Of a stretch of 64,000 nucleotides of DNA, positions 53,382 through 63,800 are shown in pieces (within the stretch, counting starts at the first letter, position 1; the number at the start of each line of letters is the position of its first letter). The DNA is from Aureibacillus halotolerans. Lineage in GTDB: Bacteria > Bacillota > Bacilli > Bacillales > DSM-28697. Below the pieces are notes generated by a model. It made no database searches. It saw nothing but the letters and a program-made list of their open reading frames with translations, and was not told the origin of the DNA. The stretch covers positions 259,218-323,217 of the forward strand of contig NZ_SNYJ01000001.1 of NCBI RefSeq assembly GCF_004363045.1. The letters are read 5' to 3'. Both the position numbers and the translations under genes were made by a program.

Positions 53382-53645
53382 CTACGACCTGACATACAGC
53401 TCCACATTCTCCTCCATGTGGGAAGCCAGCTCGCTGGCGTACAGATCGGAAAGGTTTACGTAAAGCTCCTGATTCTCATGGACCTCCAGGTATTCGCCAT
53501 GGATCATATTGATCGTGAAATAGGCAAACTGGAAGATGATCTCCTCGCCCACCGTAAAGCTCTCCCGGTCGAAATGTATGGACATCACGTCATCCGGCTC
53601 GATCCGGCCATCACGCTCCAGCAGCATGCGCAGTCTTTCATGCAA
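53382..53645 (-). CDS. Hypothetical protein of atypical composition
   Basis: An 87-residue acidic protein with no recognised family. Visible are MHERLRMLLERDGR-like charged start, a central FTVGEEIIFQFAYFTINMIH and an acidic tail. The start is TTG at 53645 with GGAGG 7 bases upstream; an ATG nearby is out of frame. The region reads visibly richer in G and C (for example CCGGCTCGATCCGGCC) than the genes around it, and codon choice is unlike them. This suggests acquisition from another genome, or a remnant. It lies alone between long gene-free stretches. Confidence 0.5.
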   Translation of the reverse strand: MHERLRMLLERDGRIEPDDVMSIHFDRESFTVGEEIIFQFAYFTINMIHGEYLEVHENQELYVNLSDLYASELASHMEENVELYVRS

Positions 53646-54319
53646 AAGGGTTCCTCCGTTCGCAAGTGTTCTTGAATTGGGATTGATGCTGAAATCTTCG
53701 GTGTTCTAACTTTTACAATATAGGTTAATTATCATGGAATCAAGAGAATCACGCTACATACGAAAACGAAACCAGTAGAAGGTGAGCTGATGCCATGAAA
53801 AAACGAATAGCCTCTGCTTCTGCACGATGGCTTGTGCTCCCCGGGGCTCTGCCGACCTGATGGGCACGAGGAAATCCGCTTGGATGGGAATGATGCTTGG
53901 GTCGTTCGTTCAGATCAATCGCCGCGGTATGCGCTGACAACACCCGCATCATTCCGCGAATGGAGTAGATCGCGCAGTAAACCACGCGAAAATCGCCCTA
54001 CTATATGGAAGGTGGTTGAGTTGCCTAAGTAAGGAATCCCTTCCATGAAGCAAAAGGGAAGCTTGCGATTTAGTGCACCAGCCATTCTTCTTACTTCTCT
54101 TCTCCAGTTGAATCTTAGTGAATAATTCAATTCACTCACACCTAAACCAGCCTGCTACGGATGTCTCGTAACAGGCTGGTTTTGTATAGTAGACTCGCAT
54201 TCATTTCTATTACATTTGTGTTCTAATCGTCTCTCATATCCATTATTCTATGATACAATTCAACCAAGCACATGGAACGGCTTTTAGGGTGGTCGGCTAC
54301 CTCTCATTTGAAGGGAGGG
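53646..54319. other. Gene-poor region, possible gene remnants
   Basis: About 670 bases without a convincing gene. From 53795 a 21-codon frame (MKKRIASASARWLVLPGAL) ends early, and an overlapping frame continues with GHEEIRLDGNDAWVVRSDQ to about 54030. Neither has support from a ribosome site or a family. The GC-rich patches resemble the neighbouring atypical gene. A promoter-like TATGATACAAT near 54250 probably serves the toxin mRNA. Confidence 0.4.
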
Positions 54320-54325
54320 ATGCCT

Positions 54326-54433
54326 GTGGAGGTTAAAGACGCTTTGACGCTTATGATCAGTTTTGGTGCGTTTGTTGTTGCACTCGTTACGCTGGTCGTT
54401 GTCATTGTTGCGTCCTTCAACCAAAAGAAATAG
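54326..54433 (+). CDS. Type I toxin, holin-like small membrane peptide
   Basis: A 35-residue peptide (37 if the ATG at 54320 is used). It has a short charged start MEVKDAL, one long hydrophobic helix (LTLMISFGAFVVALVTLVV, then VIVAS) and a polar tail FNQKK. This is the pattern of the putative holin-like toxin family (Hol-Tox), whose members insert into the membrane and stop growth. GTG at 54326 has AGGGAGG 7 bases upstream, while the ATG at 54320 is only 1 base from that site. The gene is followed by a stable hairpin and a convergent antisense promoter, the standard type I toxin-antitoxin layout. Confidence 0.78.
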   Translation: MEVKDALTLMISFGAFVVALVTLVVVIVASFNQKK

Positions 54434-54466
54434 ACCGCCCTTAGGTAAGGTGAGTGGTCTATTTCT
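54426..54466. terminator. Terminator hairpin of the antisense RNA
   Basis: AGAAATAGACC and GGTCTATTTCT form a perfect 11-bp stem. The T-run lies on the minus strand, so it ends the antisense RNA. In the toxin mRNA the same bases form a hairpin right after the stop codon. Confidence 0.8.
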
Positions 54467-54511
54467 CATCAAACTACCGAAGCCGACCGCTTAAAGCGAT
54501 CTACTGTGCGG

Positions 54512-54540
54512 GGAGTCGTGTGTCAGCACGGCTCCTTTAT
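54512..54540 (+). terminator. Terminator of the toxin mRNA
   Basis: GGAGTCGTG pairs with CACGGCTCC (one G-U) around TGTCAG, followed by TTTATTAG. It lies next to the start of the antisense RNA. Confidence 0.7.
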
Positions 54541-54547
54541 TAGTCTT

Positions 54548-54576
54548 ATTATACGGTTTACTTTGTATACGTTCAA
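54548..54576 (-). promoter_or_regulatory. Sigma-A promoter of the antisense RNA
   Basis: On the minus strand TTGAAC (54571-54576), a 17-base spacer and a perfect TATAAT (54548-54553). It is one of the strongest promoters visible in the window. Confidence 0.82.
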
Positions 54577-54606
54577 CTTTTATTTATACTTTGGAGGCAT
54601 AAGAGC

Positions 54607-55098
54607 ATGGACATCACCGTCGAACGCGTTACACATACAAATCTAGAGATTTTCTGCTCAATATTATTAGAAGCTGTGCAATGGCTTAACGACGAAGACA
54701 AAGCCATGTGGACGATTGAGGATGTTTCAAAAGGACACATCCTTAAACAATATGCTCTTGAAGAAATGTATATCGGGTTTGTTCAAGGTACACCAGCTGC
54801 GACAATTGTCCTCCAAGAGATCGATCGCTTTTTTTGGCCTAATGAATCAAAAGGCGATTCATTGTTTTTGCACAAGCTATGCGTAAGACGGCAGTTTAGT
54901 GGCCAAGGACTGGCTTCATGTATGATTGATTTTGCCAAAAACGAAGCACGCAAGCAAAACAAAGCGTTTCTCCGTTTAGATTGTGCCGCTGATCGTCCTG
55001 CGCTTTGTGCGTTTTACGAGGCCAATGGGTTTAAGAAGGTTCGTGAGCAACGTGTGTTTGACCGCTTTGATACAGCGTTCTATGAATACAGTCTTTAG
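54607..55098 (+). CDS. GNAT family N-acetyltransferase
   Basis: A 163-residue protein. The acetyl-CoA motif is VRRQFSGQGLASCMIDFA (about residues 96-113), and the C-terminal motif is ADRPALCAFYEANGFKKV (about 128-145). The acceptor is unknown. The ribosome site GGAGG lies 10 bases before the ATG. The leader overlaps the antisense promoter region of the toxin locus; the two promoters face away from each other. Confidence 0.85.
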   Translation: MDITVERVTHTNLEIFCSILLEAVQWLNDEDKAMWTIEDVSKGHILKQYALEEMYIGFVQGTPAATIVLQEIDRFFWPNESKGDSLFLHKLCVRRQFSGQGLASCMIDFAKNEARKQNKAFLRLDCAADRPALCAFYEANGFKKVREQRVFDRFDTAFYEYSL

Positions 55099-55323
55099 GC
55101 GCAGTAACAATCATCTCGATGTTCTCCTCCTTCCGACCGATTTCCTTCTATCGGATTCAAGGTATGGTTAGAGAAGCTTATGCACTGAATGGGCTCTTTC
55201 TACATCTCCCAAGAAAACATCAAAGACTTTTTATATTGTTGAAACCTCAGTCATCTATGAACGTATATACTTTAGAAGAGATCCGTACTGAATCATAATT
55301 TAATTTTACAAGGAGTTTACTCC

Positions 55324-57696
55324 ATGAAAACTGATTTCACCAATCAAGCAGATCAATGGTTCCAAGCTGCTGAGCAAAAAGCGGCAGACTATTTCTCTGA
55401 TCTACAACAACACATTGCCAACAAAACATATAGTGCTCGGATAAATAATGATTTATTGCTATGGAAAAAGCAACATGTATCTTCGCTTCCTTGGCTGTCA
55501 TGGATTGCAAAAGGACAAAAATCGACGGGTGAAAACAATTCCAATGACTATATCCGCTTGCTCAATTCATCGGGAAAGCTTGACGCGTATCTTGACCGCA
55601 GCATTTCATACATTTATTTACGTGATCTTGGGAAGGCATTGAGCTCCCCAGTGACGCAGACTCGCATCCAAGCTGTAATCGCCGACACTAGGGCGCGTTT
55701 ACTATCTTCACAATCCACACAGATGACGCTGGATAAAGTGTATCGTTGGGCGCAAAAGGAAAAAATCGAAAATACAATTATTTGGGTTCTTGATAAACTG
55801 GCATTCGTCAGCAAGCAGTTGCCAAAGGAATTAAACCCTGAGCATGCGCAACGAAAGCTTATCAAAATCATCGTTGGTGTCGTCATGCATGTTATTGAGG
55901 ACATGAGCGCAGAACAAGAGGAATTGTCTAAAGAAGGACGTTCGCGGCGCTTGGCTCAGGCTATCCGACTCGGATACGCCTACGGATTAACCTACCCGTT
56001 CATTGATGATCTTCTTGATTCTGATGTACTGAACAAACAGGAAAAAAACCAATACACACGCATTATTCGCAGCTCATTGCTCACAGGCGTTGTCCCAGAA
56101 TTAGGCGAATGGAAAGGGGACAACAAAAAAACAATTCAATTTATCCATTCAGAACTGAAAGAAGCCTTTGAGTATATACGCAATCAGCAGCAACCAGACG
56201 CAAAAGCGTTATTTTTTGAACAGTCCTATCTTTTTTTCCATTTCCAAGACATTGATCGCGTCAAAGAACTCACTGATACGACGTATAGCAATGAAGATCT
56301 ATATCTTCCCGTCATTGGAAAATCTGCATCCTCACGCTTGATTGTGCGTTCGATCATCAACGCAAGTGAGGATGTTGGCTATGATGAAAGAACCTTTTAT
56401 TATGGGATCTACAATCAGTTGTCTGATGACTTCACTGACCTTTTTGATGACTTGGAACATGAGCAGGTAACGCCGTATACGTACTATTATAAGTACCACG
56501 CCCAGCGCCCTGACCTTATTAACCCGTTTGAGCTTTATTTAGCAGTGATTTCCTACTTGATTCATGACGTGTATCACTCCGATGCCAAAACGCGTGAAGT
56601 CATTCTTGATCGTGCCATTAATGGACTCAAGCGTAGTAAGGAACGATTGGGCACTGAAAAATACAATGAACTGATGGCCATTTTTGCGCCGGACGATGCT
56701 GCGTTAAATCATCGACTGCAATTCTTAGTGAAAAAAGCGAAGGATGTCGATTTCCTCGACAAGCTGCTTCGGGATGAAATGGTCAATGGGCTTACAAAGG
56801 ATAAAGAAGAAACTAAGGCTTTCCTTGAGATTACGACGACCGTTCGTGATCAAATTAACGATGAACTTTTAATTCCAAAAGCAGAAGAAGGACCAGAGAT
56901 CGCAGAAACGATTTTTGGCGCAGCAAATTATAGCCTGACTGGAGATGGAAAGCGGCTACGACCTATTTTAGCCTGGGTCATTGGCGTCAAGCATTATGGG
57001 ATTTCTGAGAAGGCGATAAGGCCTCTCTTGAAGTCGTTAGAATACCTGCACACCGCCTCTTTAATTTTCGATGACCTGCCTTCTCAGGACAATTCTTCAG
57101 CAAGACGTGGACGTCCGACGCTCCATGAGTTGCATGACTCTGGGACGGCAGAGCTCTCTGGTCTATTCTTAATTCAAAAAGCCATCGAGGAGCAATCCTC
57201 ACTGGCAGGCTTTGATTCAAAATCACAACTAGCCGTAATGCAGTATTCATCACGGAAGGCCCAGGATTTGTGCATCGGTCAGGCGATGGATTTGCACTCA
57301 AAAGGAAAAGAGCTCTCCTTGGAGGAGCTTAATACACTATGCTTTTACAAAACTGGTGTTGCCTTTGAAGCCTCTCTTGTCATGCCCGCAATGCTCGCGC
57401 AAGCACCTGCGAAGGACATTGAGATATTAAAGTCATTTGCCTATCATGCCGGCATTGCTTTCCAAATCAAAGATGACCTCCTTGATCAGCAAAGTGATCA
57501 ACGTACACTCGGAAAGCCAGTGGGGCAAGATGCCGAAAATAACACCTCAACCTTTGTCACTATTCTAGGACAAGAAGGCGCCACGCATGAAATGTGGGAA
57601 CATTATTGTTTAGCGAATGAAGCATTGGATGAAGCAGAAAAAGAATTCCCGTTTTTAAAACGATTGATGGAGTACATTGTGCAACGAGCTAAATAA
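55324..57696 (+). CDS. Two-domain isoprenoid synthase-like protein
   Basis: A 790-residue protein. The C-terminal part (about residues 505-785) is a polyprenyl diphosphate synthase: GDGKRLRPIL (about 539), first Asp-rich motif FDDLPSQD with RRGRPTLH (about 583-597) and second KDDLLDQQSD (about 717). The N-terminal 500 residues are helical and unlike ordinary synthases. Two acidic stretches, FIDDLLDSD (about 227) and SDDFTDLFDD (about 367), are placed like the two Asp-rich motifs of a class I terpenoid enzyme. It may join chain elongation to a cyclase or second transferase. AAGGAG precedes the ATG. It is transcribed alone, and the product is unknown. Confidence 0.75.
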   Translation: MKTDFTNQADQWFQAAEQKAADYFSDLQQHIANKTYSARINNDLLLWKKQHVSSLPWLSWIAKGQKSTGENNSNDYIRLLNSSGKLDAYLDRSISYIYLRDLGKALSSPVTQTRIQAVIADTRARLLSSQSTQMTLDKVYRWAQKEKIENTIIWVLDKLAFVSKQLPKELNPEHAQRKLIKIIVGVVMHVIEDMSAEQEELSKEGRSRRLAQAIRLGYAYGLTYPFIDDLLDSDVLNKQEKNQYTRIIRSSLLTGVVPELGEWKGDNKKTIQFIHSELKEAFEYIRNQQQPDAKALFFEQSYLFFHFQDIDRVKELTDTTYSNEDLYLPVIGKSASSRLIVRSIINASEDVGYDERTFYYGIYNQLSDDFTDLFDDLEHEQVTPYTYYYKYHAQRPDLINPFELYLAVISYLIHDVYHSDAKTREVILDRAINGLKRSKERLGTEKYNELMAIFAPDDAALNHRLQFLVKKAKDVDFLDKLLRDEMVNGLTKDKEETKAFLEITTTVRDQINDELLIPKAEEGPEIAETIFGAANYSLTGDGKRLRPILAWVIGVKHYGISEKAIRPLLKSLEYLHTASLIFDDLPSQDNSSARRGRPTLHELHDSGTAELSGLFLIQKAIEEQSSLAGFDSKSQLAVMQYSSRKAQDLCIGQAMDLHSKGKELSLEELNTLCFYKTGVAFEASLVMPAMLAQAPAKDIEILKSFAYHAGIAFQIKDDLLDQQSDQRTLGKPVGQDAENNTSTFVTILGQEGATHEMWEHYCLANEALDEAEKEFPFLKRLMEYIVQRAK

Positions 57697-57738
57697 GCAG
57701 TTCTGCATAATGGCAATGGAAACATTCCTTTACGAATT

Positions 57739-57775
57739 GAAACAGCCCCTAACGTCCAACGTAGGAGGCTGTTTC
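57739..57775 (+). terminator. Terminator after the isoprenoid synthase gene
   Basis: GAAACAGCC and GGCTGTTTC form a 9-bp stem, followed by TTCAT. Confidence 0.8.
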
Positions 57776-57811
57776 TTCATGTTATGGTTCAACTACTCAG
57801 TTACTTAAAAA

Positions 57812-57849
57812 GACTGTCCTAACGTCCCTTGATCACTATTAGGACAGTC
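57812..57849 (-). terminator. Terminator of the giant surface-protein gene
   Basis: GACTGTCCTAA and TTAGGACAGTC form an 11-bp stem. The minus-strand tail (TTTTTAAGTAA) is T-rich. It lies 11 bases past the stop codon. Confidence 0.85.
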
Positions 57850-57860
57850 CACATTCTCTA

Positions 57861-60800
57861 TTACCGTTGGTTTAACAACTCATACATATTTAAAATAAGC
57901 TGAGCACTTTCTGCGCGGGTTCCTTGGTCTAAAGGGTTAAATTGATTTTCTGACTGACCTTGCACCAAACCGAGCGCTTCTGCTTTCTCAATTGCCTCCT
58001 TAGCCCATGCAGGAGATGAGGCGATATCGTTGAACTGCGAAGTATTCTCTGTTTGAAGGCTCGTGCCATGACTGAGTGTATAGGCACGCATAAGCACCGC
58101 TACCATTTCTTGTCTTGTCATTTCTTCATGTGGCATAAAGTGATCTTTGCCGACGCCATTCACAAGACCTGCATTATATGCCAGGGCCACATCGTTAGCA
58201 AACCATTCGTCGGCTGAAACATCAGTAAAGACTGTTGTTTCATTGCCTTTAAGATCCAAGAAGCGAACGATCATTGTTGTAAATTCTGCACGCGTCACTT
58301 GGTCTTCTGGCTGAAAGCGATCCATGGACACCCCTTCAACAAATTGCTTCGCTACCATCTGTTGAAGCATATCATGCGCCCAATGCGCTTCGTTCACGTC
58401 AGCAAAGGACTTTGTATACTCTAGGACGCTGTAACTCCCTGGATGTTGAATGTTTGCGGTTAATGTTCCTTCACTTATCTGTCCGCCTGTGTACACAAGC
58501 GATTCATTGTTACCAACTTCATAGAGTCCAGTCAATTTGGCATCAAGCCCCTCCGCTACTGGAATTTCTATGATCAGTGGTTCAGGGAAGGTTCCAATTG
58601 ACGAAGTTGCGCCTGAAGACAATTGGATGCCTACAGCTACTTCAATCGATCCAGCCTGAACGATTTGTGCACCTGTTTCTCCTTCGATTGCAATACGGTT
58701 TTCGGAGACTACCTCTTTAGCCAGCTCCTGTATTAAAAGGATCACGGTCGCTTCCTCGTTTACATCAAGGCTAAGCTGAGCGAAGACCGCTGGCGGAATC
58801 GATATCGTTGCACCATCTGCTTCTATAATTACTGTCGTCTTTGTTAGATCCTCAAGAAGTGATGACGGAATAAGGACTTCTTCTAATGTCCCTTCACTCG
58901 TAACGACCAGCTCATTGTCTGTGCGATTACTAAACATTTCCTCGTTTACATTGACTTGTCCAGGTCTTGTAGACTGTGGTTGATCCCCATCTTCTTCATC
59001 AATGGCCTCATCTGAACTGTCTTCCTCTACTTCAGTTTGATCGTCATTTTCCCGATCATCGTCATCTCGATCATCTTCGTCTTCGTCTTCGTCATCCGGT
59101 CTTCCAGGTTCATTTTCTTCTGGGGGCTCTGGCAGTTCGTCTCTCCATACGACTATCTCATGCTGAACCATTTGCTCCTCAAACATGGCAGAAATAATCG
59201 CCTGTCCTTCTGTATTCGCCGTTACAATGCCTTCCGGTGAGATTGAAACAATATCTGAAGAACTGCTTTCGAATGTTGTTTCATCAAGAACAGACGCAGT
59301 AGATCCATCACTGTATAGAGCCGTTACTTGAGCTGCGGCTGTTTCGCCTACCTCCATTGTGGAAGGTAAACCTGTCAACTCAATACGTTCAATGACGACT
59401 TCTTCTTCAGCACCTTTGACGTTCACCTCGAGCTCGGCGTCAAACTCTTGATAGCTTACAGAGATGGTGGCAGTTCCTTCACGCAATGCCGTCATTGTTC
59501 CATCTGGGGTTACTTCAACAATGTCTGCGTCAGAACTGGCAAGGGCAAGATCGTCCGTCACTTCTTCAATATCACCGTTGCTGTATAAGCCAGAGACCAC
59601 TAGCTCCGCTGTCTCACCAACCTGCAAGGTTTGGCGTCCTTCCAATTCAATGCCTGTCAGTATCGTTTCTGCATCTGTCGAAACGATAAGGTGGATGGCT
59701 TCCTCAAAGTCTTCATACGTAACAGTGAGTTCAGTTTCTCCTTCAGTCAATGCAGTGACTTCTCCTGTCTCACTGACGGTAGCAATTGCTTCATCTCCAC
59801 TTTCGTAAAGTACATTTTCCGTAACTTCCTCGGAAGTGCCATTGTCATACATCACTTTCACACGGATGTCTGCGGTATCACCAACATTTAACAGCGTTGG
59901 TCCGTGCATCTTGATTCCTGTTTCTTCTGGGTCAGGGCTTTCTTCAGACACAATAGAGAGGCGATAAGAGTCTTGAAGCCCTTCGTATTCAACAGCAATA
60001 TCGGTTTCGCCCTCTTGAATGGCTTGGACAAGACCGTTCTCGTCGATCGTAGCCACCTCGGTGTCTGAGCTTACGAAGGACACTCCCTCTGTCACTTTCA
60101 TCCGTTCACCTGATTCATAAGTGGCTTCGACAATCACTTGATCCGTGCTGTTTGGTTCAAGCTCTGTCTCCCCTTTTACTTCTATCGAGACAATGTCACC
60201 AGTTTGTCTTTCCACGACCGTGATCTTGCTTTCAGCAAAGGCATTTTCGTCCTCCTTGCTCGTTGCCCGAACCGTCACTTCACCAGCTTTCATTCCCTTG
60301 ACGAGTCCACTTTCAGAGACTGTCGCCACGTCGTCTGATGAAGAACTGACAATTGACCAATTAAATTCAGGTGCTGGATCGGTTTCAGGCGTTACTGAGG
60401 CTTCTAATTGTACTGATTCACCCACCTCAATCGTTGCGCTCGAAGGCGTTATAGTGACTTGTGGGTCCCCGCTTTCCTCTCCTTTTGTAATGGAGAATTG
60501 ATCGACGTCTTCACCATCTACGGCCTTGGCTGTCAATGTGAGCGTATCTCCTTGAATGTGGATTGCTGAAAAGATTTGCTTCTCCTTTGCGTACACATAT
60601 TCCTGATAGTTCTTTTCCGTCAAGCCATAAAACTTCGGACCAGATGAGCCTCCAATTACGTATCGTGTTCCTTCCCCTTCTTGAACGATTTCGCCACCGT
60701 TCATCGGATAGGTGCGAAGGTAAAGGTGATCATGTCCTGTCAATACAAGGTCTACCTCATGCTTATCAAAAATCGGCACCCACATCGACTGCACCCTTTC

Positions 60801-63800
60801 ATTCGCATAGGTGCTGCCATACGGCCCTTGGTGGAAAGCAATAATGGTCCATTTTTTATCGTTTGCCGCGAGATCGTTGTCGAGCCATTCTGCCTGCTTT
60901 TCATAATCGTTAGCAGAACCCTCTGTATTCAGTACGACAACATGAGTATCCTTGATGTCGAACGAAAAGTTGGTCCCTTTTAAGCCTGGCGCCCCGTTTT
61001 CGGGATTGTTAAAGTGCGCTAGATAATCTCCATACCCATTGCTTCCATTTACTTCGTGATTCCCGACAATTGGGATAAGCGTCGTGTCCATGAGCTGGTC
61101 TTGAGCTGCACTAAACCACCAGTCCCACTCCTTCTGTTCAAAGCTTTTGTCAATCATGTCGCCTGCATGAAGTAAAAACTCAGCTTCTGGCATATAATCT
61201 AATGCTTCTTGAAGCGTATTCCCCCAGAGGGCAAAGGTTTCCGCTGAGCCAGCTTGCGAATCGCCGAGGAATAAAAACGATGTCTCATCGCCCGCCGCTT
61301 CCGTTGTTTTAAATACGCCTTGCTCACTGACAAGCTGATCGCCATCCCCAACACGGTATACATAGGCTGTTCCTGGTTCAAGATCTGCTAATTCCGCTTT
61401 ATGAATTCTCAAGGTTCCGTCTTGATAGGTCGTGTAAAGTGAACTGCTCCCTTCAACAACCTTCACATTCGTAGCATCAAAGCTTGTAAACTCCGATTGC
61501 TTGACGAACTCTACGACGGTTTCGTTCGTTTCAGGGCTCGTCTGCCAAGCAAAGCGACGCTCTGTTTCTGGTTCATTCCCCATCGTTACATTGATGTTCT
61601 TCGGTGTTGCTTGACCACTGTATGGAGACACAGTAAATGTCATTAATGGGCTATACGCATTGTTTAAAACGGCTTGCACCTGATACGTTCCTGCTTCCTG
61701 TGTTGCAGCTTCTGTCCGCAGAACACCATCCTCATCTGATACATCAGAAGCAACCTCTTCCCCATTCACCAACAGCTTTGCCCCAGCAAGCTTTGTCCCG
61801 TCCTCTGCCTGCTCAATAGTGAAGGCTGTTGATTCTCCCATAATGGTCGCATACGGATCCCACGATAGTTTTAAATCTGGTTTTACAAGCGTTCGCAGAG
61901 AAGGACCAATAAAGTCAATTGGCTCACCGTCCCCTTCCGTAGAAACGATGGATCCTGACGCAAAGGCAATGACTTGTTCTTTTGCTATGTCACCTTCTGC
62001 TTGTTCCAACGTAAACGGTCCAAGATAGGTGTTGCTTATGGTGTATTCGATTTGAGCTAATCGATCTGCTTCTGTCAGGTTTAACTGATCAAGATTCTGA
62101 AAGCTCAACTCAACTTGCTTCTCAAGAATCTCCGTGCCCAACTGCTCTTCTGAAAGTTTTTCACCGCGAATCACACGTACCGATTTGATGGCTTCTGGAT
62201 TGATGTTGAATGCAAGTTGGCCACTCTTCAAACTGGACGCATTTTGCGCGGTAATATCAACCGTGTAGGTTTGGCCGGCATACGTCGCCTCCGGTGTTTC
62301 ATACGTATAAAACGGTGAACCGATATTTACGGTAAAGTACCATTCCTTAATCGTTTGGTTTCCTTCCAGATCTCTTACTGCTACTTTTACTTTATAACGA
62401 CGCTCGGCTAATGGAGCCGATGGCTGATACGAAATCGTGCCATCTGGCGGGTAAAACCCATGCTCAACCAGTTCATCATCGATATACACACGAATACTGT
62501 CTGGGTCAATCAAGGTGGTCCCAGGATGCTTCTCGGGATCATATCCCTCATCTTCAGAAGTGACTTGAATGGTCGGTGTTGTATTGGAAATAACAGTATC
62601 CTCAGCTGGCGAGATCTGTTTGATGACTGGCGGAGTGACATCGTCTGTAGTTGGACCATAGACCGCACGAATATCATCAACATAAATGGCTCCCGCATCT
62701 TTTTTGTTCCCGCTCGTTTCCATCAATCGGACAGGCAAATCTAAAGTCAGCGGGAGCGATTTGCCAGCTGGAACTGCGGCTTCAACATAACGCCAGCCTG
62801 TCCAGTTAACGCCTCCTTCTGCATCACTGCCTGTAAAGTTAATGGGGAATGGCGCACCATTTCCATCCTTCATTTGCGCCCTCAGCCAGTGCTTATTGCC
62901 ATCACCATAAATCCACATGCTGATTTTTTGCGGATATCCTTCGATTGGGATAGGTCTATGACTACTCCGTGGTGTTAAATACACACCAGACGTCCCTGGT
63001 TTCCCAATAAAATCATAGCTCAGCTTGGCAGACTTAGAGCCATTGCGCACATAATCTAGATTCGTTTCTTCCTCTACATCTATCGAGTTAACTTCCGCCC
63101 CTGTCGCTACGTATTGATCAATGCCTTCTTCAAAATCCTCAATGATCACCGGAGCTTGTCCAATGCTCACGTCCATCGTTGTTTGTACGTCTCCATAGTT
63201 GACAACAATTTCTCCTCGAAGATCATTTCCGTTTGCGGCAGTGAACACACCATTCTCATCAATGGTCCCTATATCTCCTTCGATTGACCATTTAAAGCGG
63301 TCATTGGTCGCTTGAATCACTTGACCTTCGCGCAAGGCAGTCACTTGCAATTGAACTTCTGTTCCAGGATTAAACGAACGACTTTCACTTGGGAGCTTCA
63401 GTTCGTCGATGGCTGTCACAACCTCTACCTCTGCGCTTCCGCTGCTCGCTCCGTTACTCACATTAATATCTGCATAACCAGGCTGGTCTCCTGCCGTAAA
63501 CGTCCCAGCCGCGTTTATTGTCCCAGCTTCTTCCTCAACATCCCATGTCACATTCTCCCCAATCGATGCTGGATGCCCATTCGCATCGACTGCCAAGGCT
63601 TCAAACGTATATTGAGAACCTTGCAAGACACGTTCTGCATTTGGAGTCACGACAAGCTTTTCTGCTTGTTCCAGTTCAGGAGCCGTGTTCACTAACAATA
63701 AGCCGTTCCCTGTTTTCCGTTCGCCTCCATCGGACCCTTGGTTCAACATACGAATGTCATTCGTTCCTGGGAGACGTGCCACAAATGTGGAAGAACCACC

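Larger units (their letters stand above)
54422..54541 (-). ncRNA. Antisense RNA antitoxin
   Basis: The promoter at 54548-54576 would start a minus-strand RNA near 54541. It would end at the hairpin AGAAATAGACC/GGTCTATTTCT (54426-54466) followed by TTTT, giving an RNA of about 120 bases. It is complementary to the whole 3' untranslated part of the toxin mRNA and to the last codons. Such RNAs block translation or trigger decay of the toxin mRNA. Confidence 0.75.

Noticed and set aside
53795-54032. Small gene starting MKKRIASASARW, or the overlapping frame to 54032
   Set aside because: Ends after 21 codons or lacks a ribosome site; no family seen. At most a remnant.
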